Source of the DNA: Desulfobacterales bacterium
Lineage (GTDB): Bacteria > Desulfobacterota > Desulfobacteria > Desulfobacterales > CAFBRK01
Length of the DNA stretch: 53,835 nucleotides
Direction of reading: 5' to 3'
NCBI GenBank assembly: GCA_021737185.1
Contig: JAIPEL010000016.1
Coordinates: 1-53,835 of the forward strand
Shown here: one piece after another, positions 25,017 through 32,622 of the stretch
Numbering within the stretch: position 1 is the first letter of the stretch
Layout of the letters: each line of letters starts with the position of its first letter
The notes under the pieces: generated by a model
Told to the model about the DNA's origin: nothing
Databases searched by the model: none
Seen by the model: only the letters and a program-made list of their open reading frames with translations
Translations under genes and position numbers: made by a program

Positions 25017-26473
25017 AACCGACGGCGGACACCGGCTTGGTTTGGGGTGACGAAAACCGGATTTCCCACCAGAACGCCGGCAGGCCCCCGGACGTCGAGC
25101 CGATAGTAGGTCTTGACCCCGGCGCCGGCCTCCTCGTCGATCGTTTCAACCTCGAATGGCAGCTTCGCATCTAAAGCGCGAATCACTTCTCCCGCCCGGA
25201 TCAGTCGAATTTTGACGGGCCCGTCTACAGGGACTGTCGAAGATACCGCCATCCGGATTCTCGGTTTTCCGGAGATGTCGATCTCCTCGCCGAGGGTGGC
25301 CGATTGCTTCCGGCGTGAATCCGAAACGCTGAATTCGTTCAGGATCATCCGCTGGGGATACCGGCTTCGGAGCGCATACATCCTTCCGGCGCGCATGGCT
25401 TCCAACAGATCCTCCCGGGATTTTTTCCGGACCAGAAACACGGTGGGAAAGTTTCCCAGTGCGCCGCCTGCGCCGGTTTCCTTGTGGTAGTCCGCAGTGG
25501 CTATGCCCCAGACAGGCTGGCTTCGCTCCCCACGGCAGTATTGTCGCAAGACGCTGTCCCATTGTCTGCCCGGCTCGGTGACGGTGATCGTGTCACCGTA
25601 GATGGCGGCAAAACCGGTGTATCGGCTTGCCTGCTCCAGCACTTCCGGATACGGCGGTGTGTTCAGCCGGATCGGCCCCAAGGGGCGAATCCCGGAGCGG
25701 GTCTCCGGATAATTCCAGAAGGTCATTCCCCCGGCGGAGTTCACAAAGTCGATGTAGAGCTGATACGGCGCGATGCCCTGGTTCCCCATGTATTGGTCGT
25801 AGGGAGAGCTTCGAAACGGCATGGTGTTTACCATCAGCAGAGCCGACCCGACGCAGGCGACGGCCCCCACGGTGCGGGCCAGACGCCGCTTTTCCCGAAG
25901 CAGGACGAGGCCGATGATCAGGACTCCGGCAAAGATCAGCAGCCGAGGGATAAATTGCGCTGTATAGCGCGTGGAAACGCCGTTGTGGAGGATCGGCATG
26001 TGTTCATAGTCTTCGGTTTTTTCGAGGCCGACGGCCAGCAGCCGCTTTTCGTGGTCGTGGGCCGTCAAATCACCGCCGAAGTAGGATCCGGTCCAGTAGT
26101 AATAGGGCACGGATTCCGCACCAGGAACCAGAATCATTTCAGGGAACTTGCGACGTGCCTGCCGAATCGCCGCAAGATAGCCGCCGGCACTTTGTTCATG
26201 GATGGAATTGAGCGCTTCGCGCTTTCGAAGGAGGTGCTCCAGGGGAAAAATGCCGTATTCCATGACCAGGCGGTCGTGGTCGTTGAAAAAGACCGCCTCG
26301 AATCCGCGGGCTTCTGCCAGTCCGGTAAGAGCCTCTACGCTCAACTCTCCGTCACTGAAGACGGTACGGGTATCGATGACCCCGGCGACCTGGATGTAAT
26401 CCGCGCCGGCGGCCGGTGCCGCAAGCAGGGTCAGGAAAATAGCGGCGGTCATCGATATGGCAAAGATTCGCAT
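24995..26473 (-). CDS. Degenerate PHP-domain membrane protein
   Basis: The protein has 492 residues. A signal or anchor (about 2-24) leads to a PHP-like domain, with one internal hydrophobic helix near 180-200 (LLIFAGVLIIGLVLL) and another just after. The PHP start is recognisable as GVIDTRTVFSDGELS, but the usual metal-binding HxHT is replaced by DTRT; FFNDHD keeps the second motif. PHP enzymes are metal-dependent phosphoesterases, so catalysis may be lost or altered. The C-terminal part looks like an extracytoplasmic beta-rich domain. I start at the ATG (26473) with AGAGG before it, not the TTG five codons earlier. The last codons lie in the twin-hairpin element. Confidence 0.7.
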   Translation of the reverse strand: MRIFAISMTAAIFLTLLAAPAAGADYIQVAGVIDTRTVFSDGELSVEALTGLAEARGFEAVFFNDHDRLVMEYGIFPLEHLLRKREALNSIHEQSAGGYLAAIRQARRKFPEMILVPGAESVPYYYWTGSYFGGDLTAHDHEKRLLAVGLEKTEDYEHMPILHNGVSTRYTAQFIPRLLIFAGVLIIGLVLLREKRRLARTVGAVACVGSALLMVNTMPFRSSPYDQYMGNQGIAPYQLYIDFVNSAGGMTFWNYPETRSGIRPLGPIRLNTPPYPEVLEQASRYTGFAAIYGDTITVTEPGRQWDSVLRQYCRGERSQPVWGIATADYHKETGAGGALGNFPTVFLVRKKSREDLLEAMRAGRMYALRSRYPQRMILNEFSVSDSRRKQSATLGEEIDISGKPRIRMAVSSTVPVDGPVKIRLIRAGEVIRALDAKLPFEVETIDEEAGAGVKTYYRLDVRGPAGVLVGNPVFVTPNQAGVRRRLSRRSRF

Positions 26474-26801
26474 TGGACCTCTGAGCAAAACGCGCGTGAT
26501 GCATGGGGCGCAGAGAAAACATCCATCATCTTTTCTGCGCCTCTCCTGTGACCTCAGCGCCTCGGCGGTGAACCAACCTCGCCATAAATACGCCCACCTG
26601 AATTAAGGGGCCGATGTGGATTTTTGCCGACAAGATGATTATTTGTTGAATATTCGTACAACCATGTCAAGCAGCTTGTCGGCGGGGCCGTTCTATAATG
26701 CAGTCTGGAAATCCTGTTCCTCAGGACCAGGTCAGAGGCTTTTGGCTCGGCCGCAAGGGATGAAGAGGGACAAATTCGAAGCACTCGAAAAGGAGGAACC
26801 C
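26474..26801. other. Divergent spacer before the selenoprotein gene
   Basis: 26495-26600 carries a GCGCAGAG/CTCGGCGGTGAACC-type inverted repeat seen also near 2.04 kb. TATAAT at 26694-26699 is a good -10 candidate for the OsmC gene, but no convincing -35 is placed before it. 26720-26790 contains GGACCAGGTCAGAGGC...AAATTCGAAGCAC, which recurs near 23.04 kb and could be a shared leader or another repeat. Confidence 0.45.
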
Positions 26802-27272
26802 ATGACCAATATCGTTCATCAATCCAGAATCACCATCACCCGGGAAGGCGGACCGACGCGGAAGGCCGAAATCGAGGGGTTTGCCGAACCGGTCTATTAC
26901 GGCGTTCACGGCGGGATCAAGAAATTTTACAACGTGGAACCCGAAAAGGAGCACGCCGCAACCTTGGACCACATCGTCGGAGCGGTCGGCGGATGAATGA
27001 TGGGAACATTGGCCGGGGTCCTGGCCAAAAAGAAGATCCGGACGTTTCAAGACCGTTTCAAGGCGATGGTCACCGGCGACGTCGAGGACGTCGGCGGCAC
27101 CCTCAAGATCACGCGGATCCATGTCGACTACCGGCTCAAGGTGGCCGACGATCGGCGAAACGACGCCTTGGAGGCCCTTGAAAACTACATTCACCTATGC
27201 CCGGCGGCCCAGAGCGTTGCCGGCTGCATCGAACTGAAACATGAGATGCGGTTTGTCCCGGAAGAGGGTTGA
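26802..27272 (+). CDS. OsmC/Ohr-family selenoprotein with in-frame UGA
   Basis: Two reading frames in the same phase are separated only by TGA at 26994-26996. Read through as selenocysteine, they give one 156-residue OsmC-family protein. The UGA falls in AVGG-U-MMGTLAGVLA, exactly where OsmC proteins have their peroxidatic cysteine (AVGGC). The second conserved cysteine is kept as C133 in IHLCPAAQSV. OsmC/Ohr proteins reduce organic peroxides with a Cys pair; here a selenol would replace the first thiol. A SECIS-like hairpin lies 12 bases after the UGA. SelA is encoded at 34-35 kb. AAAAGGAGGAACCC marks the ATG. An ordinary gene call would wrongly split this gene or start it at 26997. Confidence 0.9.
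27009..27028 (+). promoter_or_regulatory. Bacterial SECIS element in the OsmC selenoprotein gene
   Basis: TTGGCC (27009-27014) and GGCCAA (27023-27028) form a perfect 6-bp stem, which can be extended by G-U and G-C pairs to leave the loop GGTC. The stem starts 12 bases after the UGA. A small G/U-containing loop at this distance is the layout bound by SelB in the Escherichia coli formate dehydrogenase message. The hairpin is fully inside coding sequence. Confidence 0.8.
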
Positions 27273-27965
27273 GCAGGATATGAGGTAATATGGCGAAATA
27301 CGGAAACTTCCGGGGAAAAAAATCCCAAGCACCAAATACCAAATTTCAAACAAGCACCAAGCACCAAGCACCAAATCACAAATCCCAAACCTGATGAAAT
27401 CGTAAAAAGTCCCCGAAACCTTCGTCGCGTTTGATCTGGCCTTTATAAGTAATAGAAAATACTGGATTCCCGCTTTCGCGGGAATGACGAAAAAGGGAAA
27501 TCCGGACTTTTTACGAAACCATCAATCCTGAAAAACCGAAGATCAGCTGATAAAGTATATAGAGGTCCTTTGGCGGCGAAGCCGCCCTTATAAAAGCGCA
27601 AAGCGATTTTATTTGGGATTTGAAAATTTTCTTCCCTGTCGCATTTGCCTTCGACCGAAGTCTCACATAAGCCCCGCCTCTGGCGCGGCGTTCAGGGTTC
27701 GGGGTTCGGGGTTCAGGGTTCAGGGTTTGCCGGAAGGAATTCTATAGGAACTTTTTGGCCTGAGCCGACCAGTTTGATCAACCGTGAAACTTCCCAATCC
27801 GTCATCCCGGCCGCAGCGACCTGTCCGGCGTAGCCGAAGGCGAAGAGGGAAGCGGAGAGCCGGGATCCACAAAAACCTGGATTCCCCCGGATCGGAGTCC
27901 GGGGCAGGCTTGTCAAGCCCGGAATGACGGCCCGGGAGCATGAAGTTTCATAAGAGCCTTGCCGC
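27273..27965. repeat. Repeat-only spacer between the selenoprotein and cobA-hemD
   Basis: No gene is seen. 27318-27390 is a run of CCAAGCACCAAAT-type units. 27391-27525 is family H. 27572-27612 is a twin hairpin in reverse order. 27655-27730 contains GGTTCGGGGTTCAGG short repeats, and 27766-27960 carries TTGATCAA and GTCATTCC-type pieces. The two flanking genes converge. Confidence 0.65.
27391..27525. mobile_element. Family H inverted-repeat element (27.4 kb copy)
   Basis: The left end TGATGAAATCGTAAAAAGTC and right end ACTTTTTACGAAACCATCA are inverted relatives. The core contains the hairpin ATTCCCGCTTTCGCGGGAAT. Confidence 0.7.
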
Positions 27966-29537
27966 TCATGGTTGGTTTTTCGCCGTTTCCCGCCCCTTGG
28001 GAAAAGAGTTTTCAGCCCGGCCGTAATGATCGAGGATGGCCGCGACGAGCCCGGGGATCGTGAAGGTTTCCGCCGTCGTGCCGACCTTGAACCCTTCGCT
28101 TTCTGCGGTTTCCGTGGTGATCGGGCCGATGCTGGCCACCGTTACGGGTGCCATGAGGGCGGTCATCCGCTTCTCCGGCAGCAGAGATTTAAAGTTTCTG
28201 ACCGTGGAAGAGCTGGTGAAGGTCACCATGTCCACTTCACCTTCTTCCAGGGATTCGAGCAGCAGCTCCTTTGATTCCTCCGCGGCCCGGGTCCGGTAGG
28301 CGGTCACCTCGTCTACCAGGGCGCCCATTTTGGCCAGTTCCATCGGCAGGATCGGCCGGGCCTCCTCTGCCCGGGGCAGCAAGATTCGTTTCCCGGCCAC
28401 ATCCAAGGATCGGAAAGACGCCACGATCGACTCTGCCCGGTAGCTTTTGGGCAAAATGTCGGTCTTCATCCCGAAAGCCAGCAAGGCTTCGGCCGTTGCC
28501 GGGCCGATGGCGCAGGTGCCCAGGTGGCCTAATGCGCGAACATCCAGGCCGCGCTCGAAAAGCCTGTGAAAGAAGTACCTGACGCCGTTGACGCTGGTGA
28601 ACACGAGCCATTGGTAGCCGGCGATTTGTTCGATGGCCGCATCGAGCGCCTCCCAGCTCTCCGGGGGGATCACCTCGATGGTGGGGCATTCAAGCACCGC
28701 GGCGCCGAGATCGGTCAGGGTCTGCACCAGCGAACTGGCCTGTTCCCGCGCCCGGGTGACCACGATCCGCTTGCCCAGAAGGGGTCGGTCTTCGAACCAG
28801 CGAAGACTGTCTCGAAGTGCGACCACATTGCCGACCACGATGATGGCAGGGGCTTTGATTCCGGCGGTTTCAGCCTTTTCAACGATGTCTTCCAATGTGC
28901 CGGCCACGGTCTGCTGCAATGGCGTGGTGCCCCACCGCACCAATGCCGCGCCGGTTTGGCGGGGCATGCCGTTGGCCAGCAGCCGGGCGACGATCTTCGG
29001 CAGGTTTTTTACCCCCATGAAGTAGACTTGGGTGCCGATTTTCGACACGGCCTCCCAGTCGATGCTCGATTCTTCCTTGCCTGGATCTTCGTGGCCTGTG
29101 ACAAACGCCAAGGTCGAGGTGAATTGCCGGTGGGTCAGCGGAATCCCTGCATAGGCCGGTGCGGCGACGGCCGAGGTGACGCCCGGAACGATCTCAAAGC
29201 AGATGCCTGCCTGCACCAGGGCCTCGGCCTCTTCCCCGCCCCGGCCGAAAATAAACGGATCGCCCCCCTTGAGGCGGGCCACATTCAGGCCGGCGGCGGC
29301 TTTTTCCACCAGAAGATCGTTGATCCCTTCCTGGGACAGGGTGTGATCTCCCCCCTTTTTGCCGACATAGATTTTCTGGGCCTCTTTTCTCGCGTACCCC
29401 AGCAGGGACGGGGAGGCCAAGTAATCGTACACCACGACATCGGCCAGGCGGATGCATTCAACCCCTTTTACGGTGATCAGGCCCGGATCGCCGGGGCCGG
29501 CACCGATCAGATATACGGTTCCTTTTTGGTTTTTCAT
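27966..29537 (-). CDS. cobA-hemD: Fused uroporphyrinogen-III C-methyltransferase / uroporphyrinogen-III synthase
   Basis: A two-domain protein of 523 residues. The methyltransferase (about 1-245) has YLIGAGPGDPGLITVKG at its start, VARLKGGDPFIFGRGGEE and VPGVTSAVAAPAYAGIPLTHR. The synthase (about 255-505) has the loose HemD fold with VFTSVNGVRYFF and VTFTSSSTVRNF. The synthase closes hydroxymethylbilane to uroporphyrinogen III, and the methyltransferase makes precorrin-2, the entry to siroheme, heme d1 and cobalamin. This fusion is common in sulfate reducers and clostridia. hemC lies 147 bases upstream in the same direction. Confidence 0.93.
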   Translation of the reverse strand: MKNQKGTVYLIGAGPGDPGLITVKGVECIRLADVVVYDYLASPSLLGYARKEAQKIYVGKKGGDHTLSQEGINDLLVEKAAAGLNVARLKGGDPFIFGRGGEEAEALVQAGICFEIVPGVTSAVAAPAYAGIPLTHRQFTSTLAFVTGHEDPGKEESSIDWEAVSKIGTQVYFMGVKNLPKIVARLLANGMPRQTGAALVRWGTTPLQQTVAGTLEDIVEKAETAGIKAPAIIVVGNVVALRDSLRWFEDRPLLGKRIVVTRAREQASSLVQTLTDLGAAVLECPTIEVIPPESWEALDAAIEQIAGYQWLVFTSVNGVRYFFHRLFERGLDVRALGHLGTCAIGPATAEALLAFGMKTDILPKSYRAESIVASFRSLDVAGKRILLPRAEEARPILPMELAKMGALVDEVTAYRTRAAEESKELLLESLEEGEVDMVTFTSSSTVRNFKSLLPEKRMTALMAPVTVASIGPITTETAESEGFKVGTTAETFTIPGLVAAILDHYGRAENSFPKGRETAKNQP

Positions 29538-29554
29538 GCTCTATTCTGCTCGCA

Positions 29555-29692
29555 GAGGGTTGATTGGTTGATTTGTTGAATGGTTGATTGGTTGAATGGA
29601 TAGAGGCGGAAGCATCCCGGATGTCCGGGAAGGATGAGCGGAATGTCTTGCTTTTCCGATTTGACCACTCGACCATTTGACCATTCAACCGA
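29555..29692. repeat. TTGATTGG/TTGAATGG octamer element
   Basis: The left arm is a run of TTGATTGG, TTGATTTG and TTGAATGG units (about 29560-29600), and the right arm is the complementary ACCATTTGACCATTCAACC (about 29670-29690). The hemC stop codon lies in the right arm. Related arms occur near 1.33-1.43 kb, 31.95-32.01 kb and 40.76-40.88 kb. Confidence 0.6.
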
Positions 29693-30614
29693 TGTTGTAG
29701 ACCTCGTCGAGAATCTCCCGGGCGCCCAAGGCCAGCAGTGCTTCGGCAAGTCGGCGTCCGAGGGCCGCTGCCGAGCCCGGTGCGCCTTCTGCGGTATCCT
29801 TGAGGAGCCGGGATCCGTCGACATCTGCGACCAGGCCGGTCAGGAAAAGCCGTCCTTCGACAAGGCGCCCGTGAGCGGCGATCGGGACCTGGCACCCTCC
29901 TTCCAGGCGGGCCAGAAAGGCTCTTTCGCCGTCTACCACGATTCGGGTTTCCGGATCGTCGAGCCGGGAAATCCGGTCCCTGATCCGGGGATCGTTCTCG
30001 CGAATCTCGATGCACAAGGCGCCCTGACCCACAGCGGGAAGCATGATCTCTTCGTCGAGGATCTCGGTGATGCGTTCTTCCAGGCCGAGTCTCCGAACGC
30101 CGGCTGCAGCCAGCACGATGGCATCGAGTCCTTCGGTCTCGAGCTTTTTCAAGCGGGTGTCCAGATTTCCCCGCAGGGGGCAGATGGCAACATCCGGCCG
30201 CAGGAACCGAAGCTGTGCACCGCGTCTCAGACTGCCGGTTCCGATGCGCGCGCCTTTGGGCAGTTCCGAAAGCCGGTCGACGCTTCGGGCGATCAACACA
30301 TCCTGGGGGGCCTCCCGTTTCGGCACGGCCCCGATGCACAACCCGTCGGGGATTTGGGCCGGCATGTCCTTCATGCTGTGGACGGCCGCATCGATGCGGC
30401 CGTCCAAGAGCGCTTCTTCGATTTCCTTGACAAAAAGCCCCTTGCCGCCCACTTTGGCAAGGGGCACATCGAGGATCTTGTCTCCCCGGGTCTTGATCTT
30501 GACCAGTTCGACGTCCAGGGCCGGTTCTGTCTCTTGTATGGCCCGGCTCACCCACCTGGCCTGCCAAAGGGCAAGCTGGCTTCCGCGGGTGCCGATTCGG
30601 ATCGGGGCCGCCAT
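29685..30614 (-). CDS. hemC: Porphobilinogen deaminase (hydroxymethylbilane synthase)
   Basis: A 309-residue enzyme that joins four porphobilinogen units into hydroxymethylbilane, supplying HemD. It begins IRIGTRGSQLALWQA. IDAAVHSMKDMP, RIGTGSLRRGAQL and PLRGNLDTRL are active-site stretches. The dipyrromethane cofactor cysteine is C241 in LEGGCQVPIAAHG. I take the ATG at 30614, which overlaps the stop of the zinc-ribbon gene (TGATG); longer in-frame extensions run through that gene. Its stop falls within a TTGAATGG repeat arm. Confidence 0.95.
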   Translation of the reverse strand: MAAPIRIGTRGSQLALWQARWVSRAIQETEPALDVELVKIKTRGDKILDVPLAKVGGKGLFVKEIEEALLDGRIDAAVHSMKDMPAQIPDGLCIGAVPKREAPQDVLIARSVDRLSELPKGARIGTGSLRRGAQLRFLRPDVAICPLRGNLDTRLKKLETEGLDAIVLAAAGVRRLGLEERITEILDEEIMLPAVGQGALCIEIRENDPRIRDRISRLDDPETRIVVDGERAFLARLEGGCQVPIAAHGRLVEGRLFLTGLVADVDGSRLLKDTAEGAPGSAAALGRRLAEALLALGAREILDEVYNIG

Positions 30615-30844
30615 CAGTGGCCGCAGCCCGAACAGCTCGTCGCCGAACAGCCGCTGCAGGAAGAATCCGCCGCCGCCTTCCGGGTTGTCTGGCCGCCTTC
30701 TCCTTTGCTGACAAAGCCGCAGGCCGACATCAATCGACATACCTCGGTGCCGCTGCACTCGGGGCAGGCCACCGGGTCGCCGCCGAAGACCAGGCACTCG
30801 AAATCCTTGTCACATGTTTTACAGTGATACTCGTAGATCGGCAT
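30614..30844 (-). CDS. FmdB-type zinc-ribbon protein
   Basis: A 76-residue protein beginning MPIYEYHCKTCDKDFE, the FmdB zinc-ribbon signature. The second cysteine pair is VACPECSG. The tail, SSCSGCSATSCSGCGH, adds more cysteines and a final histidine, and may bind another metal. The family is often called a putative regulator, but its function is not settled. AAGGGAG marks the start. The stop overlaps the hemC start, so both are translated together. Confidence 0.88.
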   Translation of the reverse strand: MPIYEYHCKTCDKDFECLVFGGDPVACPECSGTEVCRLMSACGFVSKGEGGQTTRKAAADSSCSGCSATSCSGCGH

Positions 30845-30928
30845 GGTTTGGCTCCCTTGTGGTCGCTTTATGCATCCAAAGATATCTATTCTTTGGAGTT
30901 TGCTGAAGTACGGTGCGCTTAATATTAA

Positions 30929-31915
30929 TCATTTTTCGGTTTGACTCAAACCTTTGGGGTTCTCTTTGCCTTCGATTTTCTCGACCACGCCGGCTGCGAT
31001 CAGCGGAAGCAGAATCTCATGATGGCCGACGATGGCGTATCCTTTCCCGCCGTCTGCCGTCGGCCGGCAGACCACGTTTGTCATGGGCCGGTAGTGCCGG
31101 ATAAAATCGAGGTTGACTGTGGTCAGGTTCCGAATCCGGTGTCCCAGATTGCGGGCCACGGTGACCGCCTTGAGAAAAACCTCGGGTAAAATCACGGCGG
31201 AGCCTACGTTCATGTAGACCCCGTCTTCCAGGTCCGCCACCAGACCGGCGAGGATTCGAAAGTCGCGGTGGCTGGCTTCGCCGGCAGCCCCCGGATCGAA
31301 CTGTGGATGCATGTGAATGATATCGGTGCCGAAGGCGACATGGACGGTAGACGGGATTTTCAAGCGATACCCTTCCGCCAGGATGCTTCCCGAGGCATGG
31401 GGCAGGTTCCGGTCAGTGATTTTTTTCCCGACCGCCTCTCCCAGGCCAAGCCCCTCTTGCCGGGCCTCGACAATGGCCTGGCTTAAAAACTCGCCGGTTT
31501 CCCTGGCCATTCCAAAGGAGCCGTCCCCCAATGCCTCCGCCACGTCCTCGGAGGTGCGCCCGACCATGGCCAGCTCCAGGTCATGGATGATCCCGGCGCC
31601 GTTCATCGCCACACCGGTGATGACGCCCCGGCGCATGAGGTCGATGACCACCGGATTCAACCCGACCTTGATGACGTGGGCCCCCATGCCGAAGAGCACG
31701 TGTCTGCCGTTTTGAAAAGAGCGAACCAGGGCGTCGACGACCGCCAGCAGATCCTCGGCAGCCAGGATCTTTGGAAGGCTCGCCAGAAAATCGGCAAAGC
31801 TGCCGTTCGGCCGCCACGGCCTGGCAAACGCTTCGGCCGCCACCTTGCTCTTTCTGCCGGCCAGGGAGTAAGTGCTCAGGTTGGTCAGGTCGATGGGATT
31901 GTATTTTGTGGTCAT
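30929..31915 (-). CDS. Conserved protein, distantly deoxyhypusine-synthase-like
   Basis: I do not recognise it with certainty. The protein has 328 residues and is soluble. HVLFGMGAHVIKVGLNPVVI and VAMNGAGIIHDLELAM look like a Rossmann-type fold. TSEDVAEALGDGSFGMARET recalls the region after the nucleotide site of deoxyhypusine-synthase-like proteins, but the similarity is by eye only. I start at the ATG at 31915 (MTTKYNPIDL), because upstream codons lie in a repeat. It sits between gmhA and fmdB in a long minus-strand run. Confidence 0.6.
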   Translation of the reverse strand: MTTKYNPIDLTNLSTYSLAGRKSKVAAEAFARPWRPNGSFADFLASLPKILAAEDLLAVVDALVRSFQNGRHVLFGMGAHVIKVGLNPVVIDLMRRGVITGVAMNGAGIIHDLELAMVGRTSEDVAEALGDGSFGMARETGEFLSQAIVEARQEGLGLGEAVGKKITDRNLPHASGSILAEGYRLKIPSTVHVAFGTDIIHMHPQFDPGAAGEASHRDFRILAGLVADLEDGVYMNVGSAVILPEVFLKAVTVARNLGHRIRNLTTVNLDFIRHYRPMTNVVCRPTADGGKGYAIVGHHEILLPLIAAGVVEKIEGKENPKGLSQTEK

Positions 31916-31929
31916 CTCTGGTGTTCTCT

Positions 31930-32020
31930 TCTTGCCTTGTGGCCTTTGTTGATTGGTCGATTGGTCGATTCGTCGATTTGAAACCACCTGACCAGTGAAC
32001 CAATCGACGATTCAACAAAA
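31930..32020. repeat. Octamer repeat between gmhA and the conserved protein
   Basis: TTGATTGGTCGATTGGTCG and its neighbours (about 31948-31980) face the complementary CCAATCGACGATTCAAC (about 31999-32015). It belongs with the TTGATTGG family at 29.56 kb and 40.75 kb. Confidence 0.55.
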
Positions 32021-32038
32021 GCAATTTGCGGGGAGCAG

Positions 32039-32620
32039 TTACCCCGCAAATTGCTCGGGGAACAAAATGCGGTCCACCAGCTCGCAGAGCATGTGGCCCA
32101 GCGTGATGTGCACCTCCTGGATCCTTGCGGTGACATCCGACGGGACGCAGAACACCGTGTCCGCAATCTCGGCCAGCTTTCCGCCCCGGCCTGACAGTCC
32201 CATGGTCATGAGCCCCGCCGCAGACGCCGCTTCGATGCCCTTGACCACGTTTTTGGAATTGCCGCTGGTGCTGATGCCCATGGCGATGTCGTCCCGCTTT
32301 CCGATGGCCTGGATCTGCTTTACAAAGATCTCCTCGAAATCGTAGTCGTTTCCAATGCACGTCAAGATCGACGTGTCGGTGGTCAGGGCGATCGCGGCCA
32401 GCGGCGGGCGCTCGATTCGGAAGCGATTGACGAATTCCGCCGCCAGGTGCTGGGCGTCGGCGGCGCTTCCCCCGTTTCCAAAGAGAAGGATTTTGTGCCC
32501 GGAGACCAGACACTCCGCCAGCCGGTCCGCCGCGGCCACGATGGCCCCCCGGTTTTCGGCAAAAAACCGGTCCTTGAGCTTTCGGCTCTCCTGCCAGATG
32601 TCGTCGACGATATGTTCCAT
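32039..32620 (-). CDS. gmhA: Sedoheptulose-7-phosphate isomerase (GmhA)
   Basis: A SIS-domain protein of 193 residues that makes D-glycero-D-manno-heptose 7-phosphate, the first step to the heptose of lipopolysaccharide core. KILLFGNGGSAADAQHLAAEFVNRF is interrupted by no gap and matches GmhA closely, and GISTSGNSKNVVKG is the phosphate-binding loop. The ATG at 32620 is two bases after the stop of the TPR gene; a TTG two codons upstream is also possible. The presence of waaA at the window's right end supports a lipopolysaccharide-bearing cell. Confidence 0.92.
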   Translation of the reverse strand: MEHIVDDIWQESRKLKDRFFAENRGAIVAAADRLAECLVSGHKILLFGNGGSAADAQHLAAEFVNRFRIERPPLAAIALTTDTSILTCIGNDYDFEEIFVKQIQAIGKRDDIAMGISTSGNSKNVVKGIEAASAAGLMTMGLSGRGGKLAEIADTVFCVPSDVTARIQEVHITLGHMLCELVDRILFPEQFAG

Positions 32621-32622
32621 GG

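Noticed and set aside
24995-25170. Long minus-strand frame through rpoH (24145-25170)
   Set aside because: It is antisense to a clear sigma factor over its whole conserved length and has no recognisable motif.
26997-27272. A separate 91-residue protein starting at the ATG after the UGA
   Set aside because: It lacks a ribosome-binding site, it starts in the middle of the OsmC fold, and the upstream frame is the missing N-terminal half in the same phase.
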